From Rhizobium sp. BK196 (lineage in GTDB: Bacteria > Pseudomonadota > Alphaproteobacteria > Rhizobiales > Rhizobiaceae), in the NCBI RefSeq assembly GCF_014193255.1, contig NZ_JACHZB010000002.1, positions 186,001 through 250,000 of the forward strand: a stretch of DNA of 64,000 nucleotides, given 5' to 3'. Each line of letters begins with the position of its first letter. Within the stretch, counting starts at the first letter, position 1. Under the pieces are notes generated by a model that saw only the letters and a list, made by a program, of their open reading frames with translations, made no database searches and was not told where the DNA came from. Of this stretch, positions 19,319 through 26,787 are shown piece by piece. The position numbers were made by a program, and so were the translations under genes.

Positions 19319-20449
19319 ATGACCGACAACATGATCTCTTCGGCCGTCGTCATCGGCGCCGGCATCTTCGGCGTCTCCACGGCCGTCCAGCTAGCGCGGC
19401 GCGGTGTCCGCGTGACCATCCTGAATGACGGTCCGCCGGCCAACGGCGCTTCCGGCCGCTCCCTCTCCTGGTTGAACTCGGCACGCATGCGCTCTGAACC
19501 CTATCATCGGCTGCGCATGGCCGGCATCGATCGTTATCGTACGCTTTCAGCGCGGTTTCCGGATGCCGATTGGCTTCGCTTCGACGGGGGCCTGACCTGG
19601 GACGCCGATGACGGGCGCAACGAGATCGATACGGCCTATCGGTACGAGGTGTCGCTCGGCTATGATGCACAATGGCTGTCGGGCGCCGATATCGCCGGTG
19701 TCACGCCCGGCGTAAACGCGAACGCGATCACCCCCCAGGGCGCTATCTTCAATCCAGGTGAGGGTTGGGTCGATCTGCCCGCGCTGATCGGCCTGCTTCT
19801 GAAGGAATATTCTGAGCTCGGGGGCGTACTGGTGACGGACCAGGGAGCCGCACGGGCCTTGATTGAGGGCGGCCGGGCGGTCGGTGCCGAGACGGCGACG
19901 GGCGGACATTTCCTGGCTGATGCCGTCGTGCTGGCGACCGGTCCCGCCGTGCCGAGGATGGCCGCCGAGAGCGGGCAGATCATCGGCGACGGGACGCCGA
20001 TCGCCCTCCTCGTACAGACCAAACCGTTTGCCCATCCCTTGCGCGCGGTTCTCAACACGCCCCGTGTGGCCGTTCGCCCCGCGCCGGGCGGCGCTTTCTC
20101 GCTCGACGCCGACTGGGCCGCCGACGAAGGGGTGACGCTGCGCCCGGACGGCGGATTCGAAATCGACGACAGCGTCGTTGCGGCTCTTTTGGCCGAAGCT
20201 GCAAATGTAATGGAAGGTAATCCGAAGCTTGAGGTTGCCACGATCGGCGTCGGCGGCAAACCGATACCTGGCGATGGCGAACCGGTTGTCGGTGCCCTCA
20301 AGGCGATACCAGGTTATTACGTCGCCTTTAGCCACAGCGGCGCAACACTCGGACTCATCCTGGGCGAATTGCTCGCGTTCGAAGTCATGAGGGGCGCCGA
20401 ACATCCCATGCTCGCGACCTTCCGGCCTGAGCGTTTCGCCTTGAGTTGA
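19319..20449 (+). CDS. socD: FAD-dependent amine oxidase of DAO family (amadoriase, SocD-like)
   Basis: A 376-residue flavoprotein. The N-terminal dinucleotide-binding motif is VVIGAGIFGVSTAVQLARRG, followed by NGASGRSLSWLN, where DAO enzymes contact FAD. The C-terminus has GDGEPVVGALKAIPGYYVAF and SHSGATLGLILGELLAFEVM, the standard DAO closing motifs. Such enzymes oxidise C-N bonds; in pAtC58 the SocD amadoriase splits deoxyfructosyl-glutamine. Two starts are possible, 19292 and 19319; the second is preferred because a weak purine stretch precedes it and the FAD motif is then at residue 8. It is the last gene of the operon, followed by a terminator. Confidence 0.82.
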   Translation: MTDNMISSAVVIGAGIFGVSTAVQLARRGVRVTILNDGPPANGASGRSLSWLNSARMRSEPYHRLRMAGIDRYRTLSARFPDADWLRFDGGLTWDADDGRNEIDTAYRYEVSLGYDAQWLSGADIAGVTPGVNANAITPQGAIFNPGEGWVDLPALIGLLLKEYSELGGVLVTDQGAARALIEGGRAVGAETATGGHFLADAVVLATGPAVPRMAAESGQIIGDGTPIALLVQTKPFAHPLRAVLNTPRVAVRPAPGGAFSLDADWAADEGVTLRPDGGFEIDDSVVAALLAEAANVMEGNPKLEVATIGVGGKPIPGDGEPVVGALKAIPGYYVAFSHSGATLGLILGELLAFEVMRGAEHPMLATFRPERFALS

Positions 20450-20478
20450 GCTAACCTCCCGCACGCCCAAAAAGATGA

Positions 20479-20506
20479 GCCTGCCGCTTCGGCGGCGGGC
20501 CTTTTT
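20479..20506 (+). terminator. Rho-independent terminator of the soc-type operon
   Basis: A nine-base-pair stem (20479-20487 with 20492-20500, one T-G pair) closes a TTCG tetraloop and is followed at once by CTTTTTC. It lies 30 bases after the amadoriase stop. Confidence 0.9.
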
Positions 20507-21080
20507 CTACCACGGCGATGGGAACGTCGGTTCAGAATCCCTTTAAGGCGGGACCGTTCCTTCGCAACGGCTGACGAGCCCGAGGGCTTTTCGGGCCTTT
20601 ATTGGTGGCTGCGTAATCCGGACGAGTTCGGATTTCAGCGGAGTTGCCGCAAACTAAGCTCCGCGGAATCCCGCTCGGCTCCCATCATTGAAGCAGGGAC
20701 CTGACCAGGATAATGACCGTCGACGATGCCGCTGCGCTTAAAACGCAGCCAATGGTGACGAACTGGTTGGAGCCACTACCCATCGCATGTTCGCGCGACT
20801 GCTTTCGCGCTGCGTGGCCGTCGAAGGATCCCAATTGAACAAATCAACAGCGCCACTACGTCGGCAGAGCTAGCGCCGCGATATAAGCGCGAAGGCGCTG
20901 ATCGGCTGGCCAAGAATGAGAAGCCGTATCTGTGCCTTCGGCCGGCAGGACGCGCTGGGATGTTGAGGCGAGGGCACCCAATAAGGTTAGAGCAGTGGGT
21001 ATTGTAGAATATGAAAATATACAGATAATCCCTGCGGTTGTCGCTGCCAGACAAAGGTAATCGCGGCTCTGGGGGATCCC
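20507..21080. other. Gene-poor region between the soc operon and the methyltransferase
   Basis: No convincing gene. A second weaker hairpin (GCCCGA at 20578-20583 with TCGGGC at 20591-20596) is followed by CTTTATT. On the minus strand a 32-codon hydrophobic frame at 20685-20783 has an ATG but no ribosome site. Base composition drops before the methyltransferase gene, whose ATG at 21081 follows GGGGGAT. Confidence 0.4.
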
Positions 21081-22103
21081 ATGGAAACAATCGCCGAGGA
21101 CGCCCATGCTGGCGTAGTGTCGCCCGAACTCGTGGTCGACGCGCTGTTTGCATGCCGAAAGACCGCAGCGATCAGGGCGGCCATCGAGCTTGATCTCTTC
21201 ACTCACATCGGCGACGGCAAAACGGCAGCATTGCTGGCGTCGGCAACAGGCGCGTCGGAGCGCGGCGTGCGCATCCTGTGCAACTACCTCGTGGTACACG
21301 GTTTCCTGACAAAGGACAGCGAGCAGTACCGAATGACGCCCCCGACCAGAATGTTCCTCGATCGTAATTCGCCAGCCTATATGGGCTCTGCCGTCGAGTT
21401 CGTCGCCGCACCTGAAATTCTGGACAATTTTCTGCGCGATCCGGCCGCCGCCGTGCGAAACGGCGGTTCGATCGGGCTTGCGAACATGTCGCCAGACAAT
21501 CCCGTCTGGTTGAAGTTTGCGCGCGGCATGGGCTCCTTTACCGGGCTCAGCGCCAAAATCCTGGCCGGCGAAATCTCCGGCTGGCCGGTGCCTGCTCGAA
21601 AGGTTCTGGACATTGCTGCGGGTCCAGGCCTTTTCGGGATCGAAATTGCCAAGGCCCTTCCATCGGCAGAGATCGTCGCTGTCGACTGGGCTGCCGTGTT
21701 GGAGTTGTCACGTCGGAATGCGGAAAAGGCCGGCGTGGCTGATCGGTACCGGACGATTGCGGGCAGCGCCTTCGATGTGAACTGGGACACAGGTTATGAT
21801 CTCGTCCTGCTCCCGAATTTTCTGCACCATTTCGATTTGCGGACATGTGCCCAATTGTTACGAAAGATCATTGCGAGCCTTGCGAACGATGGTCGCATCG
21901 TCGCCGTCGATTTCGTGCCGAACGAAGACGGCATCTCGCCGCCTTTTCCGGCGGCCTTCTCCTGGGAGATGCTCGCCGGTACGCCGGCAGGCCAAGCTTA
22001 TACGCAAAGTGAGTTGTCTGAGATGGCAAGACTTGCAGGTCTTAAGAGCGTCAAGGTCAAACCAATGCCGCCAACGCCAGCAAGCCTTATTCTCTTTGAA
22101 TAG
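21081..22103 (+). CDS. SAM-dependent O-methyltransferase-like protein
   Basis: A 340-residue class I methyltransferase with an N-terminal winged-helix dimerisation domain, as in the plant-type O-methyltransferase family. Residues 15-100 form the winged helix (ALFACRKTAAIRAAIELDLF; GASERGVRILCNYLVVHGFL). SAM motif I is VLDIAAGPGLFGIEIAKALP near residue 175, then the acidic VDW, and a loop NFLHHFDLRTC equivalent to the catalytic region. The C-terminus SLILFE is typical of the fold. It stands alone, convergent with the arabinose-precursor cluster. The substrate is unknown; small phenols and polyketides are usual for the family. Confidence 0.8.
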   Translation: METIAEDAHAGVVSPELVVDALFACRKTAAIRAAIELDLFTHIGDGKTAALLASATGASERGVRILCNYLVVHGFLTKDSEQYRMTPPTRMFLDRNSPAYMGSAVEFVAAPEILDNFLRDPAAAVRNGGSIGLANMSPDNPVWLKFARGMGSFTGLSAKILAGEISGWPVPARKVLDIAAGPGLFGIEIAKALPSAEIVAVDWAAVLELSRRNAEKAGVADRYRTIAGSAFDVNWDTGYDLVLLPNFLHHFDLRTCAQLLRKIIASLANDGRIVAVDFVPNEDGISPPFPAAFSWEMLAGTPAGQAYTQSELSEMARLAGLKSVKVKPMPPTPASLILFE

Positions 22104-22243
22104 CCGCTTGACCGTCGCCCGTGTCGCTTGGCCGACAAATGCTTAGTCGCTCCAATCCATGCCATGATCGTTGATGCGCAACCAAAATGGCTCCGCAATC
22201 TGTCGCTGGCCGATTCCCCCACGACTGCCTCGGGACAGAAGCG

Positions 22244-23002
22244 CTACAGACGAAGCTTTTTGAACAAGCCTTCCGGGATCGACCTGATGATCATCATAAC
22301 CAGCCACCAAGCCGGCCGCACGTAGATGACATTTCTGCGCTTTTCCACGGCGCTGTAGATTGCTACGGCGAGTTCTCGCGGCTCGGCGGTCAGAGCAGCG
22401 GGAAGCGCCATGCCCGCCGTCATTTTAGTCCTCACGAAGCCCGGTTTGACCGTCAAAACATGAACGCCCCTTGCGGCCAACCGGTTGCGCAGCCCGGAAA
22501 GAAAGGCGCTCAAACCAGCTTTGGCAGCGCCATAGACATAGTTGGAGGCGCGCCCGCGATCGCCCGCCACCGACGAAATACCGATGATCGTGCCCGAACC
22601 GCGATCCTGAAATCGCGACGCCATCAATCCCAGCAGAAGACAAGGTCCTTCGAAGTTCGAGCGCATAACGAGCGTGGCATGATCGATGTGACGCTCCGCC
22701 AATGCTTGGTCGCCCAGCAAACCGACGGCTAACAGGACGGCGTCTGGCAGCACGGGCAAACTATCGAGAAAAGGCGCAAAGCTTGCGGTGTCGAGAATGT
22801 CCAGCGCGACGGCGGTGATAACGCTACCCGGCACGCGTAACTCGAGATTGGCTGCTTCCGCTCGGGCAACAGGCAACTCTCTTCCGCTGATCGTAACGTT
22901 CCAACCCTTTTCAGCGAAAGTAAGCGCCGTCGCTTTAGCAATGTCGGACGTGCCGCCGACGACCAGCAGGGACTTTTTTTCAGGCGGCAGCGCAAGGTTC
23001 AA
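22244..23002 (-). CDS. dprE2: Short-chain dehydrogenase, DprE2-like
   Basis: A 252-residue SDR. The cofactor motif is VVGGTSDIAKATALTFAEKG (residues 14-33), the catalytic Ser is in IIGISSVAGDRG, and the YxxxK pair is in NYVYGAAKAG. A C-terminal hydrophobic segment (AWWLVMMIIRSIPEGLFKKL) suggests membrane association, as in DprE2. The start is a TTG at 23002 that overlaps the DprE1 stop (TTGA), so the two are coupled. In mycobacteria DprE2 reduces the 2-keto intermediate made by DprE1 to polyprenylphosphoryl-arabinose. Gene order here (GtrA, DprE1, DprE2) equals that of Rv3789-Rv3790-Rv3791. Confidence 0.8.
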   Translation of the reverse strand: MNLALPPEKKSLLVVGGTSDIAKATALTFAEKGWNVTISGRELPVARAEAANLELRVPGSVITAVALDILDTASFAPFLDSLPVLPDAVLLAVGLLGDQALAERHIDHATLVMRSNFEGPCLLLGLMASRFQDRGSGTIIGISSVAGDRGRASNYVYGAAKAGLSAFLSGLRNRLAARGVHVLTVKPGFVRTKMTAGMALPAALTAEPRELAVAIYSAVEKRRNVIYVRPAWWLVMMIIRSIPEGLFKKLRL

Positions 23003-24321
23003 AGTGATAGCCTTTGGGATTGAAGCGAAGAGAAGCTGGTTGCGGCACCCGAGCTGCGGCGCATTTCCCGAAAGGCGGCAAGACGCGGGTCGGCCGCCTC
23101 CAGCGTTGCACTGCTCATGCGTGCGTCCTTCGCGAGATAAAAACGGCCGCCATAAGCGACAGTGATCGCGTCAAGCTGTTCCATCAGTGCAAGACTTGCC
23201 GCACTGACGGGGAAGTCGAGCGCCAGCGTGTATCCTTCCATCGGGAATGAAAAGCGGCTCTCCTGCGCGCCCATGCGCTTCAGCACTGCGAGAAATGATC
23301 CCTGGCCGGCGGCGGAAATCGCTCTCAGCAGTTCTGCGGTCCCTTCGCTGGCGGCCGAAAGCGGCAGCACGCATTGAAATTGTGCAAAGCCGCGCCGTCC
23401 GTAAATCCGGTTCCATCCGAGAATGGCATCCAGCGGGTAGAAATAACTGTCCCAGTCGGTCACGCTGTCGCCGGCGCTGCGCCGGCCTTTTGCGTAATAG
23501 ACCGCATTGAAGGCGCGCACCGAAAAGCGGTTAAGGGTCAACTGGGGAGCGTCGAATGATATATGTCGTTGGCGCTTGATCTTCACCTGATAAGGATTAA
23601 GCCTCTGCCGATCGCTGAGCTCGTCGCGCCTGGCATGTTCGCCCAGGACAATGCACGAGCGGCCAAGCATATTCTTTGGTGCGAAGCAGTCGATCCAGGC
23701 CACGGAATAAGTCCAATCGGCAGACCGCTCGAATATATCGATCGCTTCGTCAAGGCAACGGGCGGGGATTGTGCGCTGTCTTATCCAGCCGCTTTCCACC
23801 GAGGTCAGCCGGATGGCCGCGCGCAGTATGACGCCTGTCAGACCCATACCGCCGATCGTGAAGGCAAAGAGATCGGGATTTTCAGTTCGCGAGCAACGCA
23901 GGACGCTGCCGTCAGCAACCATGAGGTCTATCCACTCAACGAAAGTCCCGAACGAGCCGTGCTTGTGGTGGTTCTTGCCGTGAACGTCGGCGGCAATCAT
24001 GCCCCCTATCGTTACAAACTTCGTGCCAGGTGTCACCGATGGAAACCATCCGCGCGGCAGGAAGGCCAGGATGATATCGCCGAGAACAACGCCGGCCTCA
24101 ACTGTCAGTACCCCGGTTGCAGGGTCGAACGCGATCATGCGGTTGAAGCCGGTCAGGTCGATTGTGTGCGCCTGATTGAGAGCGCTGTCGCCATATGCGC
24201 GCCCATTGCCGCGAGCGATACTCGGCCCGGAAAGAACGAGATTTCGCAACGACGCCTCATCGCGCGGAAAGCTGATACGGCAATCAGCCTTTGGAAAACG
24301 TCCCCAGCCAGAGATTTCCAT
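22999..24321 (-). CDS. dprE1: FAD-linked polyprenylphosphoryl-ribose 2-oxidase, DprE1-like
   Basis: A 440-residue oxidase of the VAO/GlcD-like FAD family. It begins ISGWGRFP, then ARGNGRAYGDSALNQ, and the FAD-binding GGMIAADVHGKNHHKHGSFG, a DprE1 hallmark. Substrate-side motifs in the C-terminal half are FAQFQCVLPL, SFLAVLKRMG and GGRFYLAKDAR, with the Lys that aligns with Lys418 of the M. tuberculosis enzyme. The Cys387 position, in GWNICVDF of that enzyme, is alanine here (GYTLALDF). The ATG at 24321 has GGAGG eight bases upstream. The reaction expected is oxidation of the ribose C2 of polyprenylphosphoryl-ribose, the first half of epimerisation to arabinose. Confidence 0.85.
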   Translation of the reverse strand: MEISGWGRFPKADCRISFPRDEASLRNLVLSGPSIARGNGRAYGDSALNQAHTIDLTGFNRMIAFDPATGVLTVEAGVVLGDIILAFLPRGWFPSVTPGTKFVTIGGMIAADVHGKNHHKHGSFGTFVEWIDLMVADGSVLRCSRTENPDLFAFTIGGMGLTGVILRAAIRLTSVESGWIRQRTIPARCLDEAIDIFERSADWTYSVAWIDCFAPKNMLGRSCIVLGEHARRDELSDRQRLNPYQVKIKRQRHISFDAPQLTLNRFSVRAFNAVYYAKGRRSAGDSVTDWDSYFYPLDAILGWNRIYGRRGFAQFQCVLPLSAASEGTAELLRAISAAGQGSFLAVLKRMGAQESRFSFPMEGYTLALDFPVSAASLALMEQLDAITVAYGGRFYLAKDARMSSATLEAADPRLAAFREMRRSSGAATSFSSLQSQRLSL

Positions 24322-24324
24322 CGA

Positions 24325-24735
24325 TCACGCCTCCATACTGCGCGAGGCGAACACAAACTTGCGATCGAGATTGTACTTGATGCAATAACCTATTACGAGG
24401 CCGAGGACGGCGCCAAGTTCACGCGTCTCGGCGGTGCTCCATGTGAGCCAGAACGTGGTTTCGGTTGCCCAAAAGATTAGCGTAGTGGCGACACCTGTAA
24501 GTGTGTAGAGGCCGAATTTACGGCTTCCGTTCGCGACACCCGCCGTGTTGTCGAAGAAGATCCATCTCTTGTCCAAAATGTACTTGATGATCAGGCCCGT
24601 TGCCGTACCGGCAAATATTGCCAGTGCGAAACCCAAGCCATCGCTCAAAACGGCAAGGACCGCGCGCTGCATCAATAGATTAGCCAGCGTGGCGGTAACG
24701 GCAAACAAAACGTAGCGGACGATCAGTTGGAACAT
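24325..24735 (-). CDS. GtrA-family membrane protein (Rv3789-like)
   Basis: A 136-residue protein with four hydrophobic helices, PF04138 GtrA type (YVLFAVTATLANLLMQRAVL; IFAGTATGLIIKYILDKRWI; GLYTLTGVATTLIFWATETT; LGAVLGLVIGYCIKYNLDRK). The YxLDKRWIF and YNLDRKFVF endings of the two halves are characteristic. GtrA proteins are linked to movement or anchoring of polyprenyl-phosphate sugars; Rv3789 beside dprE1 is proposed to act in arabinan synthesis. It ends three bases before the dprE1 start. Confidence 0.85.
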   Translation of the reverse strand: MFQLIVRYVLFAVTATLANLLMQRAVLAVLSDGLGFALAIFAGTATGLIIKYILDKRWIFFDNTAGVANGSRKFGLYTLTGVATTLIFWATETTFWLTWSTAETRELGAVLGLVIGYCIKYNLDRKFVFASRSMEA

Positions 24736-24923
24736 CAGCCTAGGTCATCCAGAAAAGAGATCGTATTTTCGCCGACGGCGAATAGCTCGGTCCCGCGCAT
24801 GGTGTTTTGGCCAGAGTTTCGGTCAACAATCAATCGCAACACCCTCGAACCTTTCAGCACGCCTTCTTTTTGAGGGACATTCTCCAGGACAACAGGGAAA
24901 AACTGGGCAGAGGTTTCAAGCAT
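24735..24923 (-). CDS. Small unknown protein between UbiA and GtrA genes
   Basis: A 62-residue frame from an ATG at 24923, four bases after the UbiA stop, to a TGA that overlaps the GtrA start by one base. This spacing suggests a translated, coupled gene, though no ribosome site is visible. The protein is soluble-looking (FFPVVLENVPQKEG; RGTELFAVGENTISFLDDLG) with no motif I recognise. It may be a real small protein or the surviving end of a larger gene that was deleted between its neighbours. Confidence 0.45.
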   Translation of the reverse strand: MLETSAQFFPVVLENVPQKEGVLKGSRVLRLIVDRNSGQNTMRGTELFAVGENTISFLDDLG

Positions 24924-24927
24924 CGAT

Positions 24928-26352
24928 CTACATAATGCCAGCAATAATCACGATCAGGATGAGTACGCCGCAATAGCGACTGACGCGATCCCTGACCGCA
25001 AAAACGATTGGATCGTCGTCCATAATACCGCGATGGGCCATCATGACCATGCGGCTGACCCAATAAAGCAGGATGAGGCAGATGCCCCAAAGACGGATCG
25101 GATGAGTGTAAAGCTCTCGGACCTCGGGGGAGTCCAAGTAAAGCGCCATAACCAATGCGGCGATATATCCGGAACTGAGAGCCATCATCGACACGATGAG
25201 CTGGTCATCGCCTTGGTAGCCTCGGCCGTTGGCCTTGCCTCGCCCGGAATTGACGACATCGACCAGTTCGCCCTGACGTTTGACCGCAGCGAGCGAAAAA
25301 AAGAGGAAGATCGAGAATGCCAGCAGCCATTCCGAAATCGGCAATCCCGTGGCAGCACTGCCAGCGAAAATGCGCAGCGAATAGAGGCCAGCCAACGCGC
25401 AGATATCCACGATCAGTTTGCGCTTGAGGTAGATCGAGTAGAGCATGGTGGTGGCGTAATATAGCGCCATGACCAACAAGAATTCCGCCCTCTGAACCAG
25501 TAGGCCGAACAGCAACCCAGACAACAGCAAACCGGGCACCATGAATGTCCCGTGCTGCAATGGGATCATGCCTGAGGCGAAGGGCCGGTTCCGCTTTCGC
25601 GGATGAAGCCGGTCAGAGGCAAGATCCAGCAGATCGTTCAGCACATAGACGCTGGACGCAACTAGGCTGAAGCAGATAAATGCAAAAAACGCATCCAGCC
25701 AACTATCGATTGATGCCTCATGGGCTGCAATCAGCGGCAGAAAGACCAGTATGTTCTTCGACCATTGATGCGGTCGAATGGCCTTGAGGTAGGCTCGGCT
25801 GCTGTGCTCCTGATCACAAAGATGCATGACCTCGCCGCTAAGCGAATGGACCCGGCCTCTTTCCTTCTGTGAGAGCCCTACAGTGATAGCTCGTCGCGCC
25901 GAATTCCATACCGGTATGTCGGCATGCGCATCGCCGATATAATCGTAGTTGCCGGCACCATAGCGCTCCACGAGAAAGCCCGCCTTCGTGCTGCCTTTCA
26001 GATTGCGCATGCCGTCTGAGCCATAGACTTCATCGAAAAGTCCCAGATGATCGGCCGTTGCATTGGCGATGGACTGATCCGTGGCAGTCACAAGGACTGC
26101 CTTTCCACCTTGCTGACGCCAGTTTCTTATATAGTCGACAACGTTGTCGTTATAGGCGAGCGCAGCCGGATCAATCGCGTTGTTTCGCGCCAAGCTCTCT
26201 TTGAATTGCGCTTTGCCGGCTGCGAGAGATCCGAGCACATGTAAGAGCTTCCAAAGATCCTTTGATGCGCAATCCCAGAAGGATTCATAGAGAACATCGC
26301 TTCTTATCAGGGTCTTGTCGAGATCTACGGCAAGTACAGGTAGATCATCCAT
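24928..26352 (-). CDS. HAD phosphatase-UbiA prenyltransferase fusion (DPPR synthase-like)
   Basis: A 474-residue two-domain protein. Residues 1 to about 190 are a HAD hydrolase (nucleophile motif AVDLDKTLIRSD; VTATDQS; GDAHADIPVW). From about 195 on is a UbiA-type membrane prenyltransferase with about eight helices, a polyprenyl-diphosphate motif NDLLDLASDRLHPRKRNRP and the RGYQGDDQLI loop region, both resembling Rv3806c, the phosphoribosyl-PP:decaprenyl-phosphate transferase. The ATG at 26352 follows GGGGAGAGG. In mycobacteria a separate phosphatase removes the 5-phosphate before DprE1; here the HAD domain could do so within one protein (inference). It is the first gene of the arabinose-precursor operon. 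Confidence 0.82.
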   Translation of the reverse strand: MDDLPVLAVDLDKTLIRSDVLYESFWDCASKDLWKLLHVLGSLAAGKAQFKESLARNNAIDPAALAYNDNVVDYIRNWRQQGGKAVLVTATDQSIANATADHLGLFDEVYGSDGMRNLKGSTKAGFLVERYGAGNYDYIGDAHADIPVWNSARRAITVGLSQKERGRVHSLSGEVMHLCDQEHSSRAYLKAIRPHQWSKNILVFLPLIAAHEASIDSWLDAFFAFICFSLVASSVYVLNDLLDLASDRLHPRKRNRPFASGMIPLQHGTFMVPGLLLSGLLFGLLVQRAEFLLVMALYYATTMLYSIYLKRKLIVDICALAGLYSLRIFAGSAATGLPISEWLLAFSIFLFFSLAAVKRQGELVDVVNSGRGKANGRGYQGDDQLIVSMMALSSGYIAALVMALYLDSPEVRELYTHPIRLWGICLILLYWVSRMVMMAHRGIMDDDPIVFAVRDRVSRYCGVLILIVIIAGIM

Positions 26353-26787
26353 TGTTGCGCCTCTCCCCTGCGGCGCTGGTCCCGAATACTCTAGTATCTT
26401 CGGGCATTCCGAAGAGCCTCCGAGGCCAGTGTCTTTGTGTTCAGCTTAGGGAGCCGCAGATTTAAGGGTAGATCGTTTATGGTTGGTGGCCCTAATCCCT
26501 TCGGCGAAGGGCGAACGGAAAGGGTTGAGCAAGACGACACGAATTTACGCTGCCGACGCGTACGGCACGTTCGCAATGCTCCATTTGGATTACTTGCAAT
26601 CCGGATGTCCCCAGATGAATCTCATTGAACCGTCAAGCACAACCAAAGATAGGCTTTCCCCGCGACTACCCTGCCTTTTGTTTTTCGGTCAAGAACGTCG
26701 ACGGAATTATTCAAAGAACAGCGAGTGGGTTGACCAACAGTTGGCGAGCCAACGAATGCTGAGCACGAGGACGGAGCTGCTAATCTC
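26353..26787. other. Divergent intergenic region
   Basis: These 435 bases separate the HAD-UbiA start from the beta-helix protein start and should contain promoters for both. A palindrome CCCTTCGGCGAAGGG lies at 26497-26511. No gene with a plausible start and composition was found. The AT content is higher than in most of the window. Confidence 0.45.

Noticed and set aside
20685..20783. A 32-codon hydrophobic minus-strand frame as a small membrane protein
   Set aside because: No ribosome site, no conserved context and a length expected by chance.
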